From: Tritrichomonas musculus
Lineage: Eukaryota; Parabasalia; Tritrichomonadida; Tritrichomonadidae
NCBI GenBank assembly: GCA_039105265.1
Contig: JAPFFF010000016.1
Location: 2,604,001-2,668,000 of the forward strand
DNA: 64,000 nucleotides
Direction: 5' to 3'
Of this stretch, positions 10,352 to 20,582 are shown piece after piece (within the stretch, counting starts at the first letter, position 1; the number at the start of each line of letters is the position of its first letter). The position numbers were made by a program, and so were the translations under genes. The notes under the pieces were generated by a model. The model was not told the DNA's origin and made no database searches. It worked only from the letters and a program-made list of their open reading frames with translations.

Positions 10352-11170
10352 GAAAAACAAAAAAATAAATTGTATTTAAAATAATAATTAAAATACCATA
10401 CAAAATTTTAATGATTCAAATTTCATGAAAAAAATATTTTTATGTGAAACTTTATTTGAATATTAAATATGAAATTATATTATATATAATAAATGAAATG
10501 TAATTAAAAACTTTTTTGGAACTACATTCGAATATAAATATTAAACTTTATTTCATAAAGTAAATGATTAATTTTATACAAAAAAAATTATTTAAAACTG
10601 TATTTTTAAAGAAAAAGTTGAATTGTATAAATATCAATTAGTTAAACTGTGTTTAAAAATTCTAAATATGAATTACATTTAATTAATAGATATGAAATTT
10701 TACAAATATATTTGTTTTAAATTTTACAAATTTATGATATTTCAAATGTAATTCAATTTTTTGAGTTCAGATTGTATTTAAAATTCACTTCAAATTTTAT
10801 TTGAAAAAAATGACTTGGAATAGCATTAAAAATCTTGATTATGAATTTTATAAAAATTTTTAAATTTATAATTGTATTTAAAATATAATTTTAGGACTTT
10901 ATGAAATAAAAAGATTAAAAATGCCATTCAAATTAATATGTCTGTAATTATATGAATTTATGATTAAACTAAATTCAAATCGATGTTGAATTTCAAAAAT
11001 ACACTTAAGAAAAACTCTATTGATACAATTATAATATAAATTTGATAAGAAATAATTCGAAATTCTATAAATAAATGCATTTGAAATGTAATTTACTAAC
11101 TTATATTAAAATGCAATAAAAATAACAAATTTTTGAACTTTATTACAAAAATTAAATATAAAAATACACA

Positions 11171-11258
11171 TGATATTAGCATCAATTTCTGGTATAGTCA
11201 ATAAAAGTTTAATAACATTAATGTTCCCACTTTTAACGGCAGCGAATAATGCAGTTTT
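11171..11258 (-). CDS. Isolated ankyrin unit 2 of a split DUF3447 gene
   Basis: On the minus strand: KTALFAAVKSGNINVIKLLL followed by TIPEIDANI. One ankyrin repeat. Unlike the other blocks, no AG is seen right before it (TTCATAAAACTGC), so either the acceptor lies elsewhere or the block has decayed. Confidence 0.5.
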
Positions 11259-11690
11259 ATGAATAATATTCAAAAAAAAATTTCATTTAAAACATTTTGA
11301 ATGAATTTCATTACAATTATTGATTATAAAATATAATTAATATAATATTTAAAATTCTATTTAATTGATATTAATAATATCATTAGGATAATTAAATATT
11401 GGAATATAATTAAATAAATTTAATGAAAATTAGATTAATAATGTAAATCGAAATTTTATATAAAAACTAAATTGAAATTCTATTAAAAATTTTTTTATTT
11501 GAATTCTTTGAAAATATTAGAATTATAATTATATTGTTAAAATAATAATCAAAAATGACATTAATCGTTTAAACAGAAATTTGATTAATAAATCATTTAT
11601 TTTAAAATTTCATCAAAATATAAAATTTGAAATTGAATTGAAATTCATATCAAAAAATTCTATTGAAAAATCTGATTTAATTTTGTGAAC

Positions 11691-12773
11691 GGCATTTATA
11701 TCGATCTTCATTGATTTTATTAAAATATCAACTAATGATATGTAATCATATTGGCATAGATCTATGAATGTTGATTGATTTATTGAATCATTATTAATAT
11801 GCATAAAATTATAAAACTGAATACTGAATATTAAAAGATCTGAATTTTCACATTCAGAGCTTTTGCCAATAAAATATTGAATGAAGTCAGAATGATGGCA
11901 TTTGATTGATTCTTTTAAGTTTTGTTTCAGAGAACTTGTTGTTAATTTTACATTGTTTTGGTTAAGAATATTAATCATTTCTAAGTTATTGGAATGAACT
12001 GAACATTTCCATAAAAATGAATCCAATAAATATCTATCTTTACACATATGACTGAAAATCTTTTTTGATCCGTAAAATGTGGCATATGAAATTAAAGTCA
12101 TATTTCGTTTCAATATAAATCGGTTTGTTTCAAAAATTGAAGAAGGTATCGTTGAACCTGAATAATATTTATTATTTTTATTATTAATTAATGAAATATA
12201 ATCATCAATTAAGTCCTTACGAATCAATTCACATATATGATTGTCATTTTCACCAATGAGTCTTTTTTCTTCAAAATCATCTTTGATTTCTTTTGAAAGA
12301 TTTGTTTTCATTTGCTCATCAAGAAAATCTTTGATTTCTGGATAAAAATATTGTGGGTAGTATCTGATTTTGTATTTGCCGTTTGTTATGATATTCACAA
12401 TGGATTGATCAAATGAAAACATGTCATTTTTATTGATAAATAAGAGAATTCTTTTGTTTCCCTTAAAAAAGTTGAATTTTTCTTTATTTGAAAAGAATTT
12501 GTTGATATCATCTTTGATCATTAGAAGAATTTTTTCAATTTTTTGGAAAAAATTGCACGAACGTTGATGATTATTTGCTATTTTTGAGAGAAAATGAAGA
12601 AATAAATTTAATTCGTTCTTTTTTTCATACGTTTTGAAATCTTTAATTAATGAAATTAAATTATTGTAGTTTTCTTCCATATTATCATCATTATCAATAT
12701 ATTTCAAAAGATAGTTTTGAATGGATTTCATATTTTCTAAATATTCATATATAGCCGCGTTTTGCGTGTTCAT
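11691..12773 (-). CDS. DUF3447-type ankyrin module protein, first block
   Basis: ATG at 12773 (MNTQNAAIYEYLENMKSIQN); the longer frame to 12782 begins with TTG and is not preferred. Family landmarks: GENDNHICELIRKDLI, SIFETNRFILKRNMTLISYATFYGS, LWKCSVHSNNLEMINILNQ, KESIKCHHSDFIQYFIGK. It ends with an ankyrin unit (CQYDYISLVDILIKSMKIDINA), after which the frame continues to 11613 as apparent spacer. The boundary GCC|GTTCAC is a candidate donor. Four single ankyrin blocks follow downstream on the same strand. Together they would make a DUF3447-ankyrin protein of about 490 residues. The role is presumably protein binding; no membrane or signal segment is present. Confidence 0.75.
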
Positions 12774-13024
12774 TTGTATCAATTTTTAAAAGTGCTTGGT
12801 CATTAATCTTTCCTTTTTTACATCACATTTCATTTAATATACCAAATATCATACTTATTAAATATATATAATTAAAATACTTATTAATAAGATTTCAAAA
12901 AAGGACTTTTTGATTTTATAAAAATGAGTATTTAGCATAATTTCACAGATTTTTTGAACAAAAAAAGTCGAGACATAGCCATAATAATATGATTTTTTCG
13001 TAATAATGTTTTTCTAGTTAGTTA

Positions 13025-13567
13025 CAGGGATGTTTATTGATAATTGTCCAATAACGGTTAAATACGTTGCCGATATTATCGGGAGTAGAGTAGAATAACC
13101 AATAATATCCGATAAAAATTATCATTATCGATAAAAACGGTTTTCTCATGGCCAATAATGACCGATATTTTTAACTTTTTAAGGTAAAGAAAAGATATTT
13201 ACTAGAAATTATGGCTATTTAATTGTTATATAATTATATAAAAGTTATTTTTTCAAGTAATGGCATATAAAAAAGCTTACATGTACAAATGATCAAATTA
13301 TTTAAAAAGATTTTTTATATTTCATAGGAAATTAACTTTTATTATAATAAAAGATGAGTAATATATTATAATTTTAATAAAATTTAAGTATGAAATTTAA
13401 AATCAATAAAGATAGTTTTATTTTGGCAAAAAATTTAAATTTATCAAAAAGTGAACTCGATAACTTTATCGATAATTATTGGTTATCGAACAAATTTTTA
13501 TCGATATTATCGGACTATCGATAATGAGCCGATAATCGATATTTATCATCATCGATCGACAACCCTG
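13025..13567. mobile_element. hAT-like MITE with 8-bp target duplication
   Basis: The element runs from CAGGGATGT to the complement of CAGGGTTGTCG. It is flanked on both sides by the identical 8-mer GTTAGTTA (13017-13024 and 13568-13575). CAGGG termini and 8-bp duplications are hallmarks of hAT transposons. It is 543 bp with no coding frame, so non-autonomous. Its ends are crowded with ATCGAT, CCGATA and TTATCG words, typical subterminal repeats. Confidence 0.85.
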
Positions 13568-13755
13568 GTTAGTTATAATTTGAGAAACTTTTTGAGATAA
13601 ACTTTTAAGGAAATATAGAATATTTAGATTTTTTGAGATAAACTTTTTAGACTTTAAATCCTATTTAGCAGATCAAGTTTGAGTCCACCTATAATAATAT
13701 GACAAAGAATTAAATAATTAATTTTATTAATTGCTATTTTATAATGAATGGAAAA

Positions 13756-14470
13756 TCATTTTGAAAGTAATTGCTTAATTTCATGATTTTCAGAATAGTC
13801 GAATGGTATTTTCCCATGACTATCTTCAATATTAATGTCAATCTCTTTCTTATCGAGCAAAAGTTTTATTATTTCAAAATTTCCTATTTGATCAAAAATG
13901 GACTCACTTTTCAAAAAGGCGAAATTATGATATTTGAGACATTGGTTGATTGTATCCTGTGAATTTTCTTCATCATTTTGCAAGAAGTTGTTTATGAAGT
14001 AATTTGCAATGTCGTTGTGGTGGCATTTGATTGATTCATAAAAGACTTGTTTGTATGACTTATCCTTTAATTCAGCATGATTGTCTTCAATAAAATGAAT
14101 CATTTCAGCATTTTGACCATGAATAGCCAAGGGCCACAACGATGGCATTAATTCAACAGCTTCAAGTCGCAAGTGGTTGAATATTTGAACTGAGCCAAAA
14201 AATACAGCATACTCAATCAATGAAAATCCTTCATCTTTTTGGTTTGATTTTTTTGGCTTCTTAATTTAAAATGAATTTGTTTCATAAATTGATGGTTGAA
14301 TTTTGGCGATAAGTGAAACACCATTTCCAGTAACGTGGACAACAAATTCTGTAATCATGTCCTTTCGAATCAACTCACAAATCTGATTGTCGTTTTCGCC
14401 TTCCTTTCGTTTGTCATAATAATTTTCGGGCAATTCTTTCTTAAGCTCTTCAACCCATCCATTTTTTTCT
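13756..14470 (-). pseudogene. Broken DUF3447 gene, 5' truncated
   Basis: The minus strand first reads VEELKKELPENYYDKRKEG, then GENDNQICELIRKDMITEF and SIYETNSF. It meets a stop and a low-complexity stretch, and resumes in a different frame with MIEYAVFFGSVQIFNHLRLE, LWPLAIHGQNAEMIHFIE and ESIKCHHNDIANYFI. It ends with a short ankyrin unit (GNFEIIKLLLDKKEIDINIE) and TAA. About 150 N-terminal residues found in relatives are missing. The 5' break coincides with a fold-back of 23-bp arms at 14443-14504. This looks like a decayed host gene; expression of the distal part from the internal ATG at 14220 is possible but unlikely. Confidence 0.7.
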
Positions 14471-14504
14471 TTATTATCTTGAAAATGGATGGGTTGAAGA
14501 GCTT
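14443..14504. repeat. Perfect 23-bp inverted repeat at the broken gene's 5' end
   Basis: Arms 14443-14465 and 14482-14504 are exact reverse complements with a 16-base loop. The left arm is the edge of the DUF3447 coding remnant, so the fold-back copied coding sequence when the gene was truncated. Confidence 0.85.
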
Positions 14505-14895
14505 TCCGGGCAATGACGAATTTCTACTTTTTAATGCCGGAAAATAAGCTCGTATCCTATTGTTCGGGCAAGCCTTATTTTCAAATAAAATTTACTTTTT
14601 AATTAAGACACGATAAATTTAAAGTCCCGAAAAAAAAACAGGCATTTGGCAAAATCTGTAATTGCTATTTAATTTAAAATAAAATAATTATTCAACGAGA
14701 TAAGAGGTATTCATGTGAAGTGAAAACTCGTTATTTGATTTTTTTATTTTTAGTTTTATTGAATGAATATTTTATCTTATGAAAAAATATTAAGAATATT
14801 TACTTCTATATATTAAATACTGGCATTTGCCATAATTGGTTTTAATGGATGTTGAGAATTTAAAAACCATTTAAAAACCATTTAAAAAATTGAGA

Positions 14896-14940
14896 AAGGA
14901 GCATCAAATATGTACTTCCTTTCTCAATTTCCGACTTGAT
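14896..14940. repeat. Hairpin with 14-bp arms
   Basis: AAATTGAGAAAGGA is followed after a loop of about 17 bases by TCCTTTCTCAATTT. It lies in an otherwise gene-free stretch (14505-15280). No neighbouring transcript end is clear, so terminator or MITE origin is undecided. Confidence 0.55.
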
Positions 14941-15282
14941 GTAATTACTATAATGAGATACTAATTACGAATGACTTACTCGGGATGGAAAAAATTTTAT
15001 CTAGAGCTGCTTTTTTTGAAATTTTTGTAAAAAAGGCGTGAGTTTTCAAAATTGAAGGACTGAATCTTCATAAAAAGTGTTTAATTATATTCATAAATAA
15101 GTGTAAAATGTTGTGACAAAGTATTTATCCAAACCCTTCAGCAAATTCTTTTTTCATATCCTCTAAAAAACATTTATACCGTATAAAGATATTTCATTTG
15201 GCCATTAATTAAATAAGGGAGTTTCCACACTCATTGACAAAATATAAAATGAAAAATAAATATAAAATATTATTTTTATTAA

Positions 15283-15966
15283 TTAATATGTTGTGATTTT
15301 TGCTGTTGATGGTAATGAAAGCTTTTTTGGATCAATAAATGATGGAATTGATATTTGCTTTAATGATGAACATTCTCTGAAAGCATAATTTCCAATTGAA
15401 GTTACAGATGATGGAATTGATATTTGTGTTAATGATGAACATTTACAAAAAGCAGAATTTCCAATTGAAGTTACAGATGATGGAATTGATATTTGTGTTA
15501 ATGATGAACATCCATCGAAAGCAAAATCTCCAATTGAAGTTACTGATGATGGAATTGATATTTGTGTTAATGATGAACATTGACAAAAAGCAGAATTTCC
15601 AATTGAAGTTACAGATGATGGAATTGATATTTGTGTTAATGATGAACATCCATCGAAAGCAAAATTTCTAATTGAAGTTACAGATGATGGAATTGATATT
15701 TGTGTTAATGATGAACATTCTCTGAAAGCATCATTTCCAATTGAAGTCACAGATGATGGAATTGATATTTGCGTTAATGATGAACATTGACAAAAAGCAT
15801 CATTTCCAATTGAAGTTACAGATGATGGAATTGATATTTGCGTTAATGATGAACATCCAAAGAAAGCATAATCTCCAATTGAAGTTACTGATGATGGAAT
15901 TGATATTTGTGTTAATGATGAACATCCATCGAAAGCATAATCTCCAATTGAAGTTACAGATGAATT
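15283..15966 (-). pseudogene. Truncated tandem copy of the 69-bp LRR array gene
   Basis: About nine LRR units of 69 bp with the same invariant core as the big array at 16996-18629. It ends with the same cap (PKKLSLPSTAKITTY) and an identical 3' flank: the sequence from about 15207 repeats at about 16918. On the minus strand the frame is open from 15966, directly after a TAA, with no ATG and no ankyrin or DUF3447 part. The 5' end was therefore lost in the duplication. It might produce nothing, but it is a sequence donor for repeat exchange with the neighbouring array. Confidence 0.75.
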
Positions 15967-16795
15967 TTATGAGTAATTTATCATAAAATGTTACAAAAAT
16001 GTTTATAAGACGAATTCAAAAAAACTGAAAATTCAGATAAAAATTAGAATATGATTTATCCAAAAAAAAACTTAATAAATTAGTCGAAATGTTAACGTTA
16101 ACATTATACAAAAGATGTTTATTTAAATTAAAACAAAATATTCTTCTATATTAGGAAATAATATTATTAGTAATTTCTTTATCTGCATTTATAAAAATAT
16201 TTTTAAGTTAAATAGCATGTGAAGTTCTTATAAATAGTTTTGTTTGATGTTTTCATGGTCAAAAAAGTTGAATGCATCTATTTCAAATTTTCTTGAAAAA
16301 AGTGTGAATCGGTGGTCATGGATTTTTTAATAAAAATATTTTTTTTTCCATCATTGCTAAAACAAAGTAATTTCTTTTTATCAAATGATTTTTTAATAAT
16401 ATAATTACATATTTATCTAATATATGTAAGGAAATGCTTTAAAATTTGAAAATTACTTCGATCTTTACTAAAAAGTAATCGAATATTATAATATATTCAG
16501 TTTGAATTTTATTAGAAGAATCTATTATATTATGCAAAGAACTAATTCTACTTTTGTCTTTTTAAGTTTTTGATCATATTTTTTAGGTTTATCAAATATT
16601 TTTGCCTTTGAAAATTGCGATTTTTTAACAAAATTATAATTTTTTATTGTAAAAAGCACTAAAAATAAAGATTTATTCATTTTAATACTATTTTAAATAA
16701 AATATATTAAATAAATAATTCACATTTTCTTATGCAATGAGTAAGGATATTTGTAACCTCATTTATAAAAATAAAAAAAGATTTTCTATATGTTT
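15967..16795. other. Gene-free spacer between tandem LRR copies
   Basis: AT-rich sequence without supported frames. It separates the truncated copy's 5' end from the TAACGG-motif cluster and the 3' flank of the full gene. Confidence 0.6.
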
Positions 16796-16907
16796 GACCG
16801 TTATTAATGACCGTTAAAGTAGGGACAAATGGAGCAGCGACAAATGTCCCTACTTCACCTCACAAATTTAATAGCCGTTAAAAATGACCGTTAAAGTAGG
16901 GACATTT
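16796..16907. promoter_or_regulatory. Cluster of four Myb-type TAACGG sites in two 13-bp-spaced pairs
   Basis: CCGTTA (complement TAACGG) lies at 16798, 16811, 16875 and 16888, forming two pairs with the same 13-base spacing. Each pair is followed by AAAGTAGGGACA. Between the pairs an inverted TGTCCCTACTT makes a small hairpin. Myb proteins bind YAACGG and are prominent regulators in trichomonads. The cluster lies 3' of one LRR gene and before its truncated copy, so a regulatory role is speculative; it may instead be remnant mobile DNA. Confidence 0.3.
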
Positions 16908-16995
16908 GTAATTTCCCTTAATTAAATAAGGGAGTTTCCACACTCATTGACAAAATATAAAATGAAAAATAAATATAAAATATTATTTTTATTAA

Positions 16996-18629
16996 TTAAT
17001 ATGTTGTGATTTTTGCTGTTGATGGTAATGAAAGCTTTTTTGGATCAATAAATGATGGAATTGATATTTGCGTTAATGATGAGCATTTACAGAAAGCATC
17101 ATTTCCAATTGAAGTTACAGATGATGGAATTGATATTTGCGTTAATGATGAACATCCAAAGAAAGCATCATTTCCAATTGAAGTTACAGATGATGGAATT
17201 GATATTTGCGTAAATGATGAACATCTAAAGAAAGCAGAATTTCCAATTGAAGTTACAGATGATGGAATTGATATTTGTGTTAATGATGAACATTGACAAA
17301 AAGCATCATTTCCAATTGAAGTTACAGATGATGGAATTGATATTTGCGTTAATGATGAACATCCAAAGAAAGCAGAATTTCCAATTGAAGTTACAGATGA
17401 TGGAATTGATATTTGTGTTAATGATGAACATTGACAAAAAGCATCATTTCCAATTGAAGTTACAGATGATGGAATTGATATTTGCGTTAATGATGAACAT
17501 TTACAAAAAGCAGAATTTCCAATTGAAGTTACAGATGATGGAATTGATATTTGCGTTAATGATGAACATTGACAAAAAGCAGAATTTCCAATTGAAGTTA
17601 CAGATGATGGAATTGATATTTGCGTTAATGATGAACATCCAAAGAAAGCAGAATTTCCAATTGAAGTCACAGATGATGGAATTGATATTTGCGTTAATGA
17701 TGAACATCCATCGAAAGCAAAATTTCCAATTGAAGTTACAGATGATGGAATTGATATTTGTGTTAATGATGAACATTCTCTGAAAGCATCATTTCCAATT
17801 GAAGTCACAGATGATGGAATTGATATTTGCGTTAATGATGAACATTGACAAAAAGCATCATTTCCAATTGAAGTTACAGATGATGGAATTGATATTTGCG
17901 TTAATGATGAACATCCATCGAAAGCAGAATTTCCAATTGAAGTTACAGATGATGGAATTGATATTTGTGTTAATGATGAACATTCTCTGAAAGCAAAATT
18001 TCCAATTGAAGTTACAGATGATGGAATTGATATTTGCGTTAATGATGAACATCCAAAGAAAGCATCATTTCCAATTGAAGTCACAGATGATGGAATTGAT
18101 ATTTGCGTTAATGATGAACATTGACAAAAAGCATCATTTCCAATTGAAGTTACAGATGATGGAATTGATATTTGTGTTAATGATGAACATTCTCTGAAAG
18201 CATCATTTCCAATTGAAGTTACAGATGATGGAATTGATATTTGCGTTAATGATGAACATTGACAAAAAGCATCATTTCCAATTGAAGTTACAGATGATGG
18301 AATTGATATTTGCGTTAATGATGAACATCTAAAGAAAGCAGAATTTCCAATTGAAGTTACAGATGATGGAATTGATATTTGCGTTAATGATGAACATCCA
18401 TCGAAAGCATAATTTCCAATTGAAGTTACAGATGATGGAATTGATATTTGTGTTAATGATGAACATTCTCTGAAAGCAAAATTTCTAATTGAAGTTACAG
18501 ATGATGGAATTGATATTTGTGTTAAATTTGTATTTTTATTGAAAAATGTATTGGATATTTCATTTTCTTTTAATAATAAAAAATAAATAACTTCAATATC
18601 ATTCTTGTTTGCTGCTTTTTGTAATGCTG
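16996..18629 (-). CDS. Ankyrin plus 21-unit near-identical BspA-like LRR array (distal exon)
   Basis: The block opens with an ankyrin unit (AALQKAANKNDIEVIYFLLL) after a T-rich run ending TTATAAAG. It then carries 21 copies of a 23-residue LRR unit, CSSLTQISIPSSVTSIGNxAFxx, and a cap ending PSTAKITTY. Each unit is exactly 69 bp and almost invariant. Variation is confined to the residue before AF (D, S, F, Y) and the pair after it (CQ, RE, DG, FG, FR, CK). The upstream neighbour on the same strand is a DUF3447 block (18783-19979); the ~130-bp spacer matches the arrangement at 3334-3464. A plus-strand frame of 178 codons across the array is a by-product of the 69-bp period. A binding-surface role for the variable positions is inferred. 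Confidence 0.8.
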
Positions 18630-18782
18630 CTTTATAAAAAAAAATGATGAAACATTGAAAAAAAAGGATGTTGGTGAATGTCATAAAAATATTGAATATT
18701 TGAAATATCATAAAATATTCATTTAACAAACAGAATTAAAAAAAATTAATGAAGTTATCTTATTGAATTGTGGTCGCTGAAA

Positions 18783-19979
18783 TTAGTTCTTCATCAAAAT
18801 ATTTGTGATTTGAATAATTTTTAATTTGATTCCTTCTTCTTTCTCTTTCAATAAAAGGTTGAAAAGTTCGTTGTATTTATAGAAGTTCAAATAGAAGAAT
18901 CCATGATTTTGAATAGTTTCTGTTTCAAAATAATAGTAATTGTGATATTCAATACAATTAGCTATAATCGCTTCTTTTCTTTTTGGATTTTTTTCTTCTT
19001 GAAACAGAAATGTATTTTGAATGTAGTCTGCAAAATCATTGTGATGACATTTAATTGATTCAATAAGGCATCTCAAATATTCCTTATTTGGATCGTTTAA
19101 TTCTTCTTCATTTTCCTTATCGAATTTTGGTGGAAAAACTTTATTCCTTTCAAGCATGTGAATCAGTTCTGCGTTTTTTGAATGAATCGCATAAAGCCAC
19201 AGCGATCCTTTCAATTCAATTTCACTTATCATCAAATATTGAAAAATTTGAATCGATCCAAAGAAAGCCGAATACTCAATCAGTGTCGTTTTCTTTCGTT
19301 CCAGTAAGAATGAATTGGTCTCAAAAATTGATGGTGTAATTTGGCTTGAAAGTGAATAGTTGCTGCGAGTCACATATGAAATGAATTCTTCAACCGAATC
19401 ATTCCTTATCATTGAGCAAATGTGTGAGTCATTCTCGCCTTCTTCGCGTTTCAATTCATAGTTGTCAAAAACATTTTCTGGCATATTAAAAAGTTCGTTT
19501 TTAACAGATTTCATTTTCTCTTCTCCTAAAAACTGTTCAAGCTCCGGATAGAAAAAGTGACAGTAACGGTTACCGTTAGTTTCATATTTACTCATCATCG
19601 CTTCACAAATACTGTCTGTCATTTTTATGATGTCATTAGTCAAAAGAAAATGAACGAGTAATTTGTTGTCTTCAAAAATATAGAAGATTTCTTCATTTGA
19701 CAAGGTCTGTTTGATTTGATGTTTATAATGTAGAAGAAGTTGTTTAGTTCTGGTGACGAAATTTGTATCGCGGTGGTGTTCCTCACTGATATTTTTGATA
19801 ATTAGCAAAATGTCTTTCATGTCTTCAAAAGCTCCATCCTTGTCTTCCTGCTTGAGATTTAGAGAGAATCTTTCAAAACATTTTTCATTCGTTGCGTCGT
19901 CGAATTCCTCATCTGAATTTTCTAGAAATTCGAGAATCGCGATGTAAAGCTTTTTCTTATCAACGATATAGCTTTTCAT
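18783..19979 (-). CDS. DUF3447-type ankyrin module protein (proximal exon)
   Basis: 398 residues from ATG (MKSYIVDKKKLYIAILEFLE). Family landmarks: GENDSHICSMIRNDSVEEFI, SIFETNSFLL, LIEYSAFFGSIQIFQYL, LWLYAIHSKNAELIHMLE, ESIKCHHNDFADYIQ. It ends in an ankyrin-like stretch (FYKYNELFNLLLKEKEEG) and then leaves coding sense. Downstream on the same strand is the ankyrin-LRR array, so the whole gene probably spans 16996-19979. Unlike the gene at 3465-4856, no GT is seen at the expected exon end, so splicing is less certain and the DUF3447 part may be made alone. Length and motif order match the other family members in the window. Confidence 0.8.
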   Translation of the reverse strand: MKSYIVDKKKLYIAILEFLENSDEEFDDATNEKCFERFSLNLKQEDKDGAFEDMKDILLIIKNISEEHHRDTNFVTRTKQLLLHYKHQIKQTLSNEEIFYIFEDNKLLVHFLLTNDIIKMTDSICEAMMSKYETNGNRYCHFFYPELEQFLGEEKMKSVKNELFNMPENVFDNYELKREEGENDSHICSMIRNDSVEEFISYVTRSNYSLSSQITPSIFETNSFLLERKKTTLIEYSAFFGSIQIFQYLMISEIELKGSLWLYAIHSKNAELIHMLERNKVFPPKFDKENEEELNDPNKEYLRCLIESIKCHHNDFADYIQNTFLFQEEKNPKRKEAIIANCIEYHNYYYFETETIQNHGFFYLNFYKYNELFNLLLKEKEEGIKLKIIQITNILMKN

Positions 19980-20582
19980 TATTTGAAGAAGAATAAAAAA
20001 AAAAAAGTAATTTTTATAATTTATTGAAAAAGTTTATAATTTTAACGTTTACACTTTTTGAATTATTTATGGTGATTTTTAAAATAATTCAAATAAAAAT
20101 ATAGATTCCAAAATGCAGATTTTTCGGAAAATTTTCATTCAATTTTTTTTCAATTGAAAAAAGTACAAAATTTTGGAAAAACGCATTCAATTTTTTTTTC
20201 TCGACGGTTTAATAGAAAATGGCATGAGGATAAAAAAGTTACTTAAAAACCTGATTATTTTTATTAAAACTTTAAAAATACCTTTTTTTGTGACGGAACA
20301 ATATTCGGATAAACTTAATTATCAGAATAGTATAAATTTGTTCATTTTTGTCTAATAAATGATAGAGCTAGTATTAATAAAATTATTCCGCCATGAAAAT
20401 AGAGTAAAACTAAAAAGGATTTCATCAATATTCAGGGTAAAAAAGGAAATATGCATAGTGAAAAACTTTAATATAAGAAGAATACATGGATCAAATGCAT
20501 TAATGCCATCATTAAAATCATACTCGTAAACATTTTTTGGCATATAATTAAGTAAAATGTTATATAAAAAGTTGAAATATTC
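19980..20582. other. Intergenic, no supported gene
   Basis: AT-rich. A minus-strand stretch near 20480-20530 reads YEYDFNDGINAFDP. It could be the lost 3' end of the glycine-rich gene upstream, but this is not supported enough to call. Confidence 0.4.

Noticed and set aside
14630-14840. MITE bounded by GGCATTTG words
   Set aside because: The words are direct rather than inverted and no target duplication was found.
14896-14940. Transcription terminator
   Set aside because: The hairpin is real, but no gene ends there and bacterial-style terminators are not expected in this organism.
17247-17783. 178-codon plus-strand frame and several shorter ones over the LRR arrays
   Set aside because: A by-product of the 69-bp repeat period, which keeps any stop-free frame open; the minus-strand LRR reading is the real one.
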